Source: Massariosphaeria phaeospora (Eukaryota > Ascomycota > Dothideomycetes > Pleosporales). From it: a stretch of 64,000 nucleotides of DNA. The DNA is taken from positions 558,001 to 622,000 of the forward strand of contig JAADJZ010000022.1 in the NCBI GenBank assembly GCA_011032825.1, read 5' to 3'. Numbering within the stretch: the stretch's first letter is position 1; every line of letters begins with the position of its first letter. Shown here one piece after another: positions 10,918 to 22,422 of this stretch. A program made the translations under genes and the position numbers. The notes beneath the pieces are model-generated. The model saw only the letters and a program-made list of their open reading frames with translations, was not told where the DNA came from and did no database searches.

Positions 10918-12777
10918 CTACTTGTATTTATCTGGAAGCTTGACGCTGCGGCCGCGACGCGTCAGGATAGCTTGGGCAGCAGATACGCTCTCTGAGGCCT
11001 CCGCAGCATCTCTAGGATTAACGCTACGTTTGTAACGCTTTTTGCTCTGTAGAGATAGCTGCGCAGCCTTTCTCTTACTTTTCTGTAAAGATTGTAGAGC
11101 TTTTGTAGCGTCGCGAGCTTCCTTCTAGCGAGCCCGCTCTGCTGCCTTTTCTGCCTTCTCTTTCTCTTTCGCTACCTTAGCTGCCTCCCGCGCTACACGC
11201 TTCTCCTTTGCAATTTTCTTCTTGTACAGCTTAGCTGCCTTCCTTAGCTCTGCTGTCTCTGCTTTTTAAAGTTGCTGCTCCTAAATTTCCTGCTCCTTGA
11301 TTGACTGACGAACACGTGCTTCCCTTACTTTCTTTGGTAACTAGAAGATAGCTCTACTATGATACTCCTAGCGCTGTTGAAAGTCTAGAGCTTTGCTCTT
11401 CTTCTTACGCTTTTTCTTAATAGATAGAGCCTGCTTAAGCCTATCTATCTCATGCTTGAGTAGGTCATTTTGGACAGATAGGTAGTAGAGCGATTGACGA
11501 AGCTTCTGTGTATTCTTACTGCTTTGATTACTTACTACAAAGCGTACAAGCCTATCTATCTTTCTTCAATCATGATCGCTAAGTGATGATAAGGAGTTTT
11601 CTCTTGATTCTTGAGTTTTGGTGAATCTATTGAGAATAGGATTAGAATTAGGAAGTAATATGCCTGTTGCTCTAAAAGAGCTAAAGATTATTGGTTCCTT
11701 AAAGGAGGTCTTCTACGCTTTCCAGAATAGTAGGAAGAAGTCGCCTTTAGTAATAGAAAAGAGGCCTTAGCTTGTTTAAAAGTAGTTTGATAGTTCTACT
11801 AAGTAGGCAGTTGATAGAGGCTTAAACATCGCTACATCGAGTAGCTGAAGCGTATGAGTCGAATGAGGAGGTAGGATAGCAAGGAGAATCTTGTTCTAGT
11901 TACAGTAGTCGATAAAATCCATAGTAATATAGGATCCGTGGCTATCTAGAATTAGAAGTCGATAGAATCGTTAGGTCTTCTGCCTTGTACAGCGATCAAA
12001 CACCTGCTCAAGCTAGGCAAGTCCAATATCGTTGTTCGTCCAGCCAGAGAGTGATAAGGTGATAAAAACTAAGTGTTCTCCTGCCTGAATATCGTTTACC
12101 TAGCTTGATTGAATGCCCTTGTTGGCAGCTTCATAGATAAGGCTTGGAGGCAGAGCAGATTCATTAGCGCATATACATGCTAGGAGCGTGATCTATGCGC
12201 GATTACTATCCTAGAGTAATGCCCTAACCTCTTTATTCTCCCACATTTGCCTGCTGAATATTCTTTTTGATCTGCCAACAATACCAATTAGGAAGCCTTT
12301 CTCATCTATATTGTAGATATAACGAGGATCTATCTGATATTGCTCAAGCTTGCTGTGTAGTAGATGAAAATAGAGGCGATATTTATTCTCTGAGTCAGCT
12401 TTGTGGCGATTGCTGTCCATCCCAGCTGTCCATTGTAAGATAAAGTGATCGCTCTGTCGGTTGATAAAGCGGGTAACCCAGCTTTCGCTAACTGGCTCCT
12501 TGGCTATTGTAAAGGCGAAATTCTGTATTATCTTTCTTGTAGGTGGCAAGTGTCTCTCTGTGAGTCTTTTAATATATCGTATAAGCTTCTGCTCTTGTTG
12601 TGGGCTGAGTTTCTGCTGTTCAAAGTTCTTCGCCTCTAGGGCGCGCGTTATCCCTCGATGCCTTCAGGTCAACATAGATCGTACAACACCATGCTTAGCA
12701 GCAATCTTTCTATATGAGAAATATTCGCTAGGTCCTAGGGATTCTATCTCTGCAAGTGCGTCGTCTATTGGAGCCAT
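10918..12777 (-). pseudogene. Degraded pogo/Fot1 transposase
   Basis: One minus-strand frame runs from ATG 12777 to about 10918 (620 codons) with more than a dozen stops, nearly all TAG/TAA. From the N-terminus it shows a helix-turn-helix stretch, then the longest open part (12211-12549) with YNIDEKGFLIG, the first catalytic Asp region of pogo-type DDE transposases. Next comes LILDSHGS, the second Asp region, followed by LPPHSTHTLQLLDV. The C-terminal part is a Lys/Ala/Glu-rich coiled coil. Stops fall where Gln or Trp codons would be expected (for example the GLA*LEQ site), consistent with C-to-T mutation. The gene cannot make a transposase. Confidence 0.85.
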
Positions 12778-12810
12778 ATTGGTAGAATTATCGCGTGTTG
12801 AACTTCTGTT

Positions 12811-12866
12811 GTTTTTGATGAGGGTGGCGCATCACGTGAACCGGCGCATCACGCGCACGGACACGG
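12811..12866 (-). repeat. Right terminal inverted repeat of the pogo-like element
   Basis: It is the reverse complement of 10760-10815 with one mismatch, followed by TA at 12867-12868. Confidence 0.85.
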
Positions 12867-15285
12867 TACCAGTACATTCGATGGATCCTACAGACCAAAC
12901 AAGGCTCAGTCTCTGTCCACCTCTTTAGTCTGCGCACGCTCAAGCACCCCGAATCTTTTATCTCAAACATACCTAGGTGGTGGCAATTGAAGGAGAATCG
13001 TGATAGATTTGTCGGAGGGCAGCTAGCCCGCTATATCCAAATATCTCCGCGTCGGAGATGCGCGAGTAAACCTACCACCTCAATTTGGCGTCAATAGTAA
13101 TAAAAGTAAAGATAACATAGGGAGGTCTGAGTATCAAATAGGCCGCTCCGCGAAATTATCGATTTATTATTGAGGACTTGATGTTGCAGTGTAGAATGCA
13201 GTGAAAACAAAAAGTATTGTGTATTCTGTCGTGTTGTTTTTTCTCGTGCTGCCCTCTCGAAGGGCCAGCAGCAGGGTCTATTTACATGACGTATCTATGA
13301 TACAGCTAAGGTAAGAGGTACTCGATAAGTGAGGAAGTAGCACTAGAACACCATTACGTGATCTGCTTCTCCTCATAACCGCAACACTTGAAGATCCTCC
13401 GGACAGTTGATAGTCCGGTACCATGGCGAGCTTTGACCAGCTGTTCTCCGAGGCAGATTTCATTGAGGGACTGTCAGGGACACGTCGCCACCTCCATGCA
13501 CGCAACAACACGGTGGCTTCGGTAACACTCAACTGTACAATTGATATCGTGCCAGCAGCCATTTCATGAGATCAGGGAACTCTCGGAATGCAATTCTCAG
13601 CCATTTGACGGTGGTAAGTATGCTTCCTCGAGTGGTTCGCTGTCTAGCAAATGCTAATTCGAGATTGCTTGACGCAGAACCCCGAACGCCTGCCCTGCTC
13701 GAAGCATGATATACATCAACGTACCCGATACTGCGGGATGAAGCCGAGCCGATCCCCACCGCCATCGATAGAACGCGTTTGGTTATCACCAAAGGGTCGC
13801 ACCGACGCTTGACAACGGTATTGTACCGTGGACGGGGGATCATGCGTCTCAATACATGTGTTGCGACTGCTACTTGGTGTCTGCTTCCACTCGATCATGT
13901 TCCAGACAATGAGATGGCCCCGGAATACCTTGCCACGGCGCCCAGACATCACCAACCTGGCATAATCCGTTTCTAATGCGCACCTAGGTACTACAAAAGT
14001 ACCCTCTTACTTCTACAAGCGTTACATACAATACCTACCGTACTAGATATATTACGGCTTGGTAGACTATGTACTGGTTGCTAAAATCTCATACGGTGTC
14101 AAGAGGACCGCCTGAAGTCTTCTTTATCGGCAATGGATTCTGCCGGGGGGATGACGTGCTAGACCAGATGCCATGCTCTATTCTTTTCGACAGGACACTA
14201 AACTGCACCAAAGCAGAGCCGTTAGCATCCGCCCGTCCCCATCTAGGGGCTGAGCTATATAATAGCGGCATTGTCGCAAGCTGGCATCATGATATGGGCG
14301 CGTTGGTATCTCTTTAGTTGTTACTGTTCGTGACTTCGTTTAGGTTGCCCAGGTGGCTTTTCCGGTGAGAAAGACGCTTGAGCCTCACTCAACGTTACGC
14401 GAATGTCCCCGAATGTAAGCTTGGCGAACACGGCGAACACAGCGACATTAACTCAACCAGAGGAGTGTTAAGATAAAACTGCAACCTGGTTTTTAACATG
14501 TTAGATTGATTGCGCGTTTCAGATTTAGCGTAAAAGGGCGTTGTAGTAAAATTATAGAGCTTGCAAAATGATAGTGTTGACATTCTGATGTTGCTTGGCA
14601 TAGTGGCCCGAGTGCTTTTACAATTGGAATTTCGGCCATGCTGCTGGTCCTCCATTATCGTTGTTTCAACGTCGAACACAGCTACAATCGAAAACTTCAA
14701 TCAAAGCCTCCTTATAGCTCTCTTCCGTCAATTGGAATTCTCTAGTTCAAGTTCTTCTAAGAGAATATGAGGAACTCAAATACGAGCCACGATTTTCGGG
14801 TGTAGGGCCCCAGCCCAGGCAACGCGGCTCAGGCTCATCACCGTTTGCCCTTACTTTTACACAATTCATTTAACACCAGTCTCAAGACACCGTCAGACAA
14901 CTGCCATTTCACGCAAAGACCACATTTCTATCAAGCAACAGATATCTAAGCAACAGAGTTCGAATTGGAAGATGGACGCATTGATTCACTTATGGTTCTG
15001 TTCTGAAGGACGCGAGCACAGCCCCCCTGCTATCCCTCCAATAGCAGAGGCCAGCCGAGTCGGTCCCCCGATTTCAAGTTTATGCGGCTCAGATGCCTCG
15101 CTCTCAGCCTAACAGGCCGATTTGGTCCTCCTGTAGGTCCTCCAGGCAACACAACAATCGCCACATCACTGCTCTGTACAGCTATCCATCTGGAGATACT
15201 ACGTGGTTCGATGAGGACTAGCTGCTCTCATCCCTAGTCAGTCCTAGAAGACGTGGCTCAGGATTGACAATAACCTGATCTACAG
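12867..15285. other. Intergenic with a possible small gene relic at 13423-13808
   Basis: On the plus strand, ATG 13423 opens a 48-codon frame starting MASFDQLFSEADF that ends at 13569. A good-looking intron follows at 13614-13677 (GTAAGT donor, TGCTAAT branch, GCAG acceptor), but the coding signal jumps between frames before it, so this may be a decayed gene. I do not recognise the protein. Minus-strand frames at 13278-13852 and 14395-14700 have no motifs. The rest holds nothing I can support. Confidence 0.3.
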
Positions 15286-17128
15286 ATGACCCCTCAGCTT
15301 AGCGTAGCTGGAATGTCGCGGAGAGCTGGCACCATCGATGTTTCCCAGATTTCTGGCCAGTCGTCGTCCTCTCTATCTCAATATGGAGTGTCCAAACGAA
15401 ACTCGGATCCAAATATCCCGTTTTCTCAGCAGACACCAAGGTGGGTGCCAGAAACGTCACAAACCGACAGATCCTGTCGACACTTTTCCTTCGGTCACTA
15501 CAGCAGTGGGAAACCGCCCTCAGAGGTGCTCAGATTGTCAGAAGCCCAACAGGGTGCCTCCGACGTAAACTGCAAATCTGAAGATAGCCAACAAGTTACC
15601 ACGACCAGATTCAAAATAGATGGATACCCCGCTGCTTCCGGAGATTCGAATCTTTCTGACTCCACACATCGCGCTCTTCGACACTCGTACCATGGTTATC
15701 CGTCAACGCTAGGACTAGGAACAGGCGCAGTAAATAGGGGTCGCGGAGTATCCCATGATATATCCGTCGTGTCGCATGGCTCAGCTGCTTCAAAACAGCT
15801 AGTGCGCGAATCACAACTAATGTCCCCAGCCGCAAGAGATACGGAAACATCTGAGACAAGTCGTGCGCATCTTGCACACAACTCATCAAATTTGCCTGAA
15901 ACCGGGGAGTCCGATCCCCCATGTGCCGAAGAACAAGCTAGCACGTCTCAGCCTGCACGGCTATTGCAGTTTGAGTCGTCTTCAGTTGGCGGCCAAAGAA
16001 TTCCTGTTACATCAGGAGCACAATATGAGCGGGGAGTTACAGGCTGCAACGAAAACACACAACTAATCCTAGCGCAAGGGGACGTAGGACAGCAGCATGT
16101 TACTCAAAACTCGGACCAGAACTTGGATCAAGCCAACCCAGTCAACACAGAACAGCGCCTCGACCCTCTTTCTCCACGGCTTCCTCTACGTGCGCACTCT
16201 TCGATAAATGCCAATATGGAACAGTCTGCTATTCGCGATGAACGTGCAGACAGTCCACAAAACGATTTTTTTCCGTATGGTGGACTACCGTTTCCCCAGC
16301 GTTCACAAGGACGACATCAGACAGCCTCCAAAGATGCGATGAAATCAGAGAAGAGTCAAAGTCGATCCAGCTCAGGTACTCGTGCAGGTAAGAAGAGGAG
16401 GTGGACTAAGCTTGCTACTGTAAAACGTTCGAACGGCGGGTCATCTCAGACTCCTTATTCGCGCGATGACAACTCGCGAGAAACCCATTTACTTTCACCC
16501 AAAGAGTACTTCGACACGGAACTGCGGGAAATGAGTCATTCACCAATCTCTGGACAGAGATTCTCGACAAGAGGTCTTCGAGGCGAACGGCGTTTTCTAC
16601 GTGATCATTTCGGAAGTTCCCGGTCCTCTTCACTATGGCTACGAATTAATCCACAAGCCTCGATCTTATTTCAAGAAGGGCAGGGCTTTCATGATGTTGT
16701 GGACAGAGCCAACGGCCAGTTCAGGATCGGAACGCACTATCTACTACAAGATACGTCGCTTTGTTGTAATCAGACAAAAGTCGACCCACTGTCTATGCTT
16801 GCCTATAAACACTTATTCTGGGCAGGGAATAACGAAGCGAGGGATATACGTTCAAGATCATGCAGCTGTTGTTTCTGCGGGTGGCGAAGGCCAGCTCATA
16901 GAACGGGAACAGGAACTTACGAAATCGTCGTTATACATTAAAACCGAGGATCCTAGCATATCGATCGACTCGGCATCTCTTATCAAATTCGGTAAGGTCT
17001 ATACTGTGGAGTATAACCTGAAGGTGAAGAACATCGGCAGAATCCTACCAGCATCTATCTCGCATCTGGAGAGTTATGTTGTCGACACGCTCAAACTCAG
17101 CTCCACAATCGAAAGCTCCAGGACATAA
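15286..17128 (+). CDS. DUF6590 protein, copy A (partner of STAND gene A)
   Basis: Two exons, 15286-16505 and 16558-17128, give 596 residues. The join is proposed from frame: a 52-nt intron at 16506-16557 (GTACTT...ACAG) brings the long Ser-rich frame into phase with the DUF6590 frame; without it the domain is out of frame. Residues 1 to about 405 are low-complexity (Ser, Gln, Thr, Arg) and likely disordered, with a basic patch near AGKKRRW. Residues about 420-590 are a complete DUF6590 domain: KPRSYFKKGR (440-449), KIRRFVVIR, CLCLPINTYSGQG, and VKNIGRILP near the end. The gene is intact. It lies 640 bp upstream of, and on the same strand as, STAND gene A, and the same order recurs at copies B and C. 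Its function is unknown; the recurring pairing suggests a shared role. Confidence 0.8.
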
Positions 17129-17768
17129 GATCTGGTACATAACACAGCCCTAGAAGGGCTTAAACCCCTCTGCTTCTGATCAGTAATGCTGTGGTCTCGA
17201 GAGACGAGTTCAATCCAAGTCGACTACTCTTCAACGAGCGCAAGGATTTATCTATGGAAAGAATATACACGGGGCACACACAAAGGGGTTCTTCAACAGA
17301 CCCGTTCATGCTCACTCTTTTTGACGGTATCTAAAGTTGATCCGGGCTTGATAGCCCTCCACTCGACGTCATTTACTATGTTCATTCACGGCTGGGCCAT
17401 GTATACGTGGGCTCATTAAAGGTTGCAGTTCATTAGCACATCTTAATATCTAGACAGGCTTCAGATTGACAGAAGTTCCACGTGATCCAAATATGCCCGC
17501 ATAATCCTGGGCATGGGGCGTCATTGCCCCGCTATCGTATCAGAAAAACCAATAAAGAACAATGAAGTCAAGTTTTGGCAAGCGACTTGCTTCAGCCTTC
17601 TCCCAGTGATTTCTCTGCAGGGACATGCTCTTGTGGCGGACTCTGAGTGGATGTGGCCACTGACCGGTTTTACAGGCCTTTTCCTGAGGCTTTCTGAGGC
17701 TCTCAATGGCTGGCCCTATATCAACCTCGTCACGCACAGGTCTCACACCGGTCCCAGTCTACGACCAA
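17129..17768. other. Intergenic between DUF6590 copy A and STAND gene A
   Basis: This 640-bp spacer should hold the terminator of the DUF6590 gene and the promoter of the STAND gene. The frame of the STAND gene is open upstream to 17706, but ATG 17769 fits the start of the homologous N-domains better. No repeat or motif is seen. Confidence 0.4.
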
Positions 17769-20700
17769 ATGGTCGATCCCGTAACCCTCATCAGTGCGCT
17801 CGCCGTGGTCACGCAGTTGTTGTGTTATGGCGTCGAGGGCATAAACGCCATCTCCGATACTTCCAGTCGCTTGCGCCTGGCGCCAGAGACCCTGCAGCAA
17901 TGGAAAGACCAGGCTCGCGTCTCCTTGAACCTCGTCACGATAATTGAAGCCCAACACAGCATCCAAAGCAAAGAACTATGCGAAATTCTAGAGCGTTGCA
18001 GAAATCTTGTCGTCACTCTTGAGTCCAGAATACAGAGGTTGTCAGTGGTTGCTGGGGATAACAGGTTCAAGAAGCTCAAAAAGGCAGTGAAGGCCGTCCG
18101 ACATGAGAAACAGATTCTCCAGACCCTGAGCTCAGTAAAAGAGACCTTGTGAGTCTGAATTAGATCTTATCGGCCTTTCCAACCAGTCTCTAACTCATGT
18201 CCTAGAGCATGTATTCAGGGCATCAGTGATCAGTCGAGATATATTCCGAGACCAGTGTATTTGTATTCTGCAAATTCTCGTCTCGTCATGGTGAGTCCAT
18301 CTGATCTCCAAAGCAGTCTGTCGTGCAAGCAAATAGTGGGAACTGACCAAGGTTAAGGCGACACAATTCCGTATGTCTTCATCGCTGATAGAGGACGATA
18401 TGCGATCGAACAAGCGATTTATCGGCCAAAACAAAGTTCTGTACGCCCTTTCTCGCATGGCAAATCCACAGTCAGAAGGGGGAAATGGCTTCCGAAGAGT
18501 CACGTTGACTGGATTGGGCGGATCAGGGTCAGTAGCTTTCTCTTGCTCCAAGTGCTAGAAAAGTATTAAGAATTTACCGTGTACAGGAAGTCAGCAGTCG
18601 CCCGGGAATTCGCTCATCGACTCTTCCACGCATCGCCGGACACGTTGATTTTCTGGCTCGACGGCTCAAGTGCCCCCCGCTTCCTGCACAGTATTCGAGC
18701 TATCTTCTCACCCCAACAGCCAGATCTCATGGGAGTCAAAAACTGGTTGGAATCGGAATTCTCTCCGCCGTGGTTGATGATCGTGGACAATGCGCACATG
18801 GAGACATTCTTCGGCAAAAAGCAACTGCACCGATTGCTTCCGGACTGCTCTCATGGCCGGATTATATTCACGTCGAGGAACCGCAATGTCGCGCGTACGC
18901 TCGCCGGTCTTTCGCAAAAGTTGCATGCTGTTGAGATGAACGGCATGGATCGCCGTGATGCCAGTCAACTCCTACTATCATATCTGGAACATGATACCAG
19001 TAACGAGGACGATAATGATCAACTAGTTGCCCGCCTCGAGCTCTTACCACTGTCTATCGTGCTAGTGGGTCTTCTCATATCATCGAACTCCATGACGGTG
19101 ACCAACTGCCTTTCATATCTAAAGACGGATAAAGGAGCCACCTCGAGACTCATCTCCGACGGACTGTCACTTTTTCGCACTCGGGGCCATAACTCTCCGG
19201 AGATTGCGACCCCGTTCCTGTCTTTGGAAGAACTGAAGTCTCAAAACCCTCACGCTGTACCGATGCTAGCAGCTTTGTCATGCCTAGATGGCCAGAACAT
19301 TCCTGAATCATTCTTCTCGTCACTTTGGAACCCTTCCGAGATATCTGGCGCCCTATCTTCGTTGCAAGCATTTTCAATCGTTCGGCAAGGGGATTCGTTC
19401 GACACGTACTCGATAAATCCCATGCTACGCTCGTTGATCAGATCGGAGCTCAAATCTATCCCCGAGTATCTTCAGTACATGGAATCGGTGCTACTGTTGC
19501 TGGACTCACACTTTCCCCGGTTTTTCAGAGACTATGATTCATACAGGAATGGTCGCTATTACTCAACACATGTAATATCGCTTCTCGACTTTCTTGTCGA
19601 CCATTGCTCTGGCCAGCAACTCACGAGGAAGCAACTAGCGATCCTGGCGTCGCTGGCATCGCGTTTCTCTAACATTCTGCTGGAAATGGGACTTTACAAG
19701 AAGGCGCACGCCCTGACGCAAGGAGTGCTTACCTAGGGCGCGGATGCATTCGCATCCGAGTTTACCGCGTCTAGCACATTACAAAACATTCTTGGTGCCG
19801 CTGACCAACATATGGGCAACTACGATGTGGCCGCGCAAATCTTTGGACGGAATCTTCGGACTCAGACGATCCTGCTTGGAAGTGACGACATGGAAACCAT
19901 TCATAGTATGAACAATTATGCGCTGGCCCTGCAACAGCAAGGCATGTTTCAGAAGGCGGAGAACTACCATCGCAAAGCTCTTCACCGGAAGAAAGCGCTG
20001 TTTGGTTCAACGCATCCAGAGACATTGACGACGCTCAACAATCTCGGTCTCTGTATTCAGTCCCGCGGTGACCATGTCTCAGCTGAGTCATTTTTCCGCG
20101 ACGCGATAGCTGGACGAGAGCGGTGTTTGGAAACCGACCATCCCGCGGCCCTGCGAGCCTTGAGCAATCTCGGCATATCCCTCCAACTCCAACAGAGATA
20201 CGAAGAAGCAGAACAACTACAACGTTATACGCTCTTAGGCCGCCACCAAGTCCTGGGACCCAAACACCATGAGACGCTTCGCAGTAAACTCAACCTTGCC
20301 ATCACCTTGCACTACCAGCAGAAATGGCCAAAAGCCGAAGCTCTACTTCGCCAAGCCACGGCAGACTTCGAGGAAGTCTTGGGCCCGGATCATCCAGAGA
20401 CTCTCACCGTTCTTGAGAACCTAGGAAAGCTATTGCGTGACCAGGCACGATACGACGAAGCCGAAGTGGTGGCAGTGAAGGTTCTCAGCCTCGTCCGACA
20501 GAAAAATGGCGATGAGCACTCACAGACTCTGGATGTATTGCAGCAGCTTGCCAGTTTACTACATTGGCAGGAGAGGTATGAGGAGGCGCTGGAGCTCGCG
20601 ACCCGCGCTCGGAATGGCCGGAGTCAGCAATTTGGAACAGAGGACCCGAGAACGCAGACCAGCGCCCAGCATGTGCAGCTCTTGGAGGATTACCTGCAGG

Positions 20701-20948
20701 ATGATAACACGCTGGACGACTCGGACGAAGATTCAGACGATGACTCGGAGGAATGGGTCCTTATCGATGACATATCACAAAGAACTCCAAGTTCAGAGTC
20801 GGATCTCCTAGATACTTCCAAGCAACACGACGCTCCTTTGGATTTGGTGGTGCGCGAGGATTCTTCGAGTCCCCAAGTATACTCGAGTATTTGGTCCATG
20901 GTATTCCTTTCTGTCGCGGTTGGCGTCTTTGCTGTGTCCGTCGCTTGA
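17769..20948 (+). pseudogene. STAND NLR-like protein (N-domain / NB-ARC / TPR), copy A, cut by one TAG
   Basis: Exons are 17769-18148, 18206-18290, 18358-18527 and 18587-20948, 999 codons in all. The first 130 residues are a helical N-domain homologous to the start of gene B. The P-loop GLGGSGKSAVA is assembled across the 59-nt intron 18528-18586. After it come Walker B (WLMIVDNAH), IIFTSRN and an LPLSI block typical of NB-ARC. The 3' half has about six 42-residue TPRs, then an acidic linker and a hydrophobic tail of about 20 residues at the very end. One in-frame TAG at 19734-19736 (codon 595) separates NB-ARC from the TPRs. The frame stays open on both sides, and gene B has Trp at this point, so TGG became TAG, a CpA-to-TpA change on the other strand. 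Unless read through, the product is 594 residues of N-domain plus NB-ARC. Confidence 0.88.
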
Positions 20949-22422
20949 GTCTTTGATGTCTTCGTACGTTTCGGTGTATTTCAACTTTCACAAGATGTAA
21001 CTGGACTCCTTTACGGCCTTACTATGATTTCGTTGGATGGTATCACCCCGAAACCGTATCTTCAACCTAATATTTGCCCTCCTCAGATATGCCTCTTACA
21101 AACAGTATACGTGACTAGTGAAGCCACAGGTCTGAGCAAAGTCGACTCTGCAGTCCCTTCGCCTAAACGAGGGGTAGCAAACGCTTGCTGGCTATTCCCA
21201 AATCGAGGGCAACGTCGTCTCAGAGGACATCGACCAATATACCGGCAACGTCATGCTTCCTGCACAGTATAGCATCCCTTCGATTATCCCATACCACGTT
21301 ATACTTTGAAGAAGGCCGCGAACAGATGAAGATCTCAGAAGACGCACGTTGGAAGATGAGGACTCCGAAAGAGTACGGCGAAGAGGACGAGGAGCAAAGT
21401 GATTACGTGTAGGCAGGCCGTTCTCGTGTAACTGGAGAATATGTCTAGTAAGACACCGCTGCCAAAATTATATGCACCATATGCGACAATACCAATGCTA
21501 TAGAACGCGTTCGATACTGCAGAGATATTGGGTGGCACAGGTCAGGTTCGACGCGGGTATGGCTAACGGAGAGGTAGGGCATCGAGCGGGAAGGTAGGTA
21601 GCCGAGAGCTGGAGCAGCTTGTGTCGTTGCTAGGAAGTGGGCATCTATTGGCAGGTAAGTAAGCTGTGCTATATGGGCTCTATTGTACAGGTCTAGCTTG
21701 CAATGTGAACCCGCGTAGACGGTAGCTGTTCATGGCGATGGAAATACCGGGGCTTGACGTGGAGAGTTTCGGTGTATGAGATACCGTGTTCGTGTATTGT
21801 TAAGGTAAGTTGTCTCCGTGGACAATAAGTAGATCTGGACACGGTTCATCGTTTGCTCGCTCGTACGGGCGTTACGGGCGGTACAGCCCAACAGCCCGCA
21901 ATGGCGCATTTCCGCGTTGAGAGGGGTAAAACATAAAGAGAACGATGTAGTATCCAAGGACTTGTAACCTGTAGTACGATGATCGTGACTGGGCTGGCGA
22001 CTATCGAAACGGGGTGAATATCTCCTTGCGTATCTCTAAGGCGCAGGGCGTGAATATCTCGCTGCGCAATTTCCAAGGCGCACTTTTCGCCAAGACCTGC
22101 TATCTAATCTAATCCGAACCTGCCTAATTAGGCAACTTCTTTATCCGTCGATCGCAGCTTGGGAAAAACCGAAATCAGACTGCATCCAGACTGATTGACA
22201 ATCCGTGCTACACACCTGCCGAGTTTCCATTACTGCTGGCCTCCTAGGCTAATACGTACTCACCTCATTTGGTTCTACTGTACTCTGCATTGCTCAGTAT
22301 ACTGGATACAGCAAGACTTTTTCAAGACCGAGGAAAACTCCTAATCCTGTGCTAGAATCGTCTATAGGGTCAAGAGGATCGCGGGAAGCCCGCCAAGACC
22401 GGAACCGTTTTCGCCACCAGCC
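20949..22422. other. Intergenic, no supported gene
   Basis: This stretch contains only short frames without motifs. Two near-repeats of about 20 bp (gtgaatatctccttgcgtat / gtgaatatctcgctgcgcaa, around 22014-22070) are the only local structure noticed. Confidence 0.4.

Larger units (their letters stand above)
10760..12866 (-). mobile_element. pogo/Fot1-like DNA transposon (Tc1/mariner superfamily), decayed
   Basis: The element is 2107 bp long, with terminal inverted repeats of about 56 bp starting CCGTGTCCGTGCGCG and a TA on each side (10758-10759 and 12867-12868), the target duplication expected for Tc1/mariner elements. The two ends differ at a single position (C/T at repeat position 30). 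Each inverted repeat contains two direct copies of CGTGATGCGCC, a possible transposase binding site. Inside, the minus strand carries a degraded transposase. Near-identical ends with a heavily mutated interior suggest RIP-like damage concentrated in the coding part, or recent insertion of an already defective copy. Confidence 0.85.

Noticed and set aside
16601..17128. A separate 175-codon DUF6590 gene starting at 16601
   Set aside because: The upstream Ser-rich frame joins it in phase through a 52-nt intron, and the domain homology begins upstream of 16601; no good ATG is present there.
19812..20948. An independent TPR-only gene starting at 19812
   Set aside because: It is in the same frame as the NB-ARC part, separated only by one TAG, and coding similarity to gene B covers the gap.
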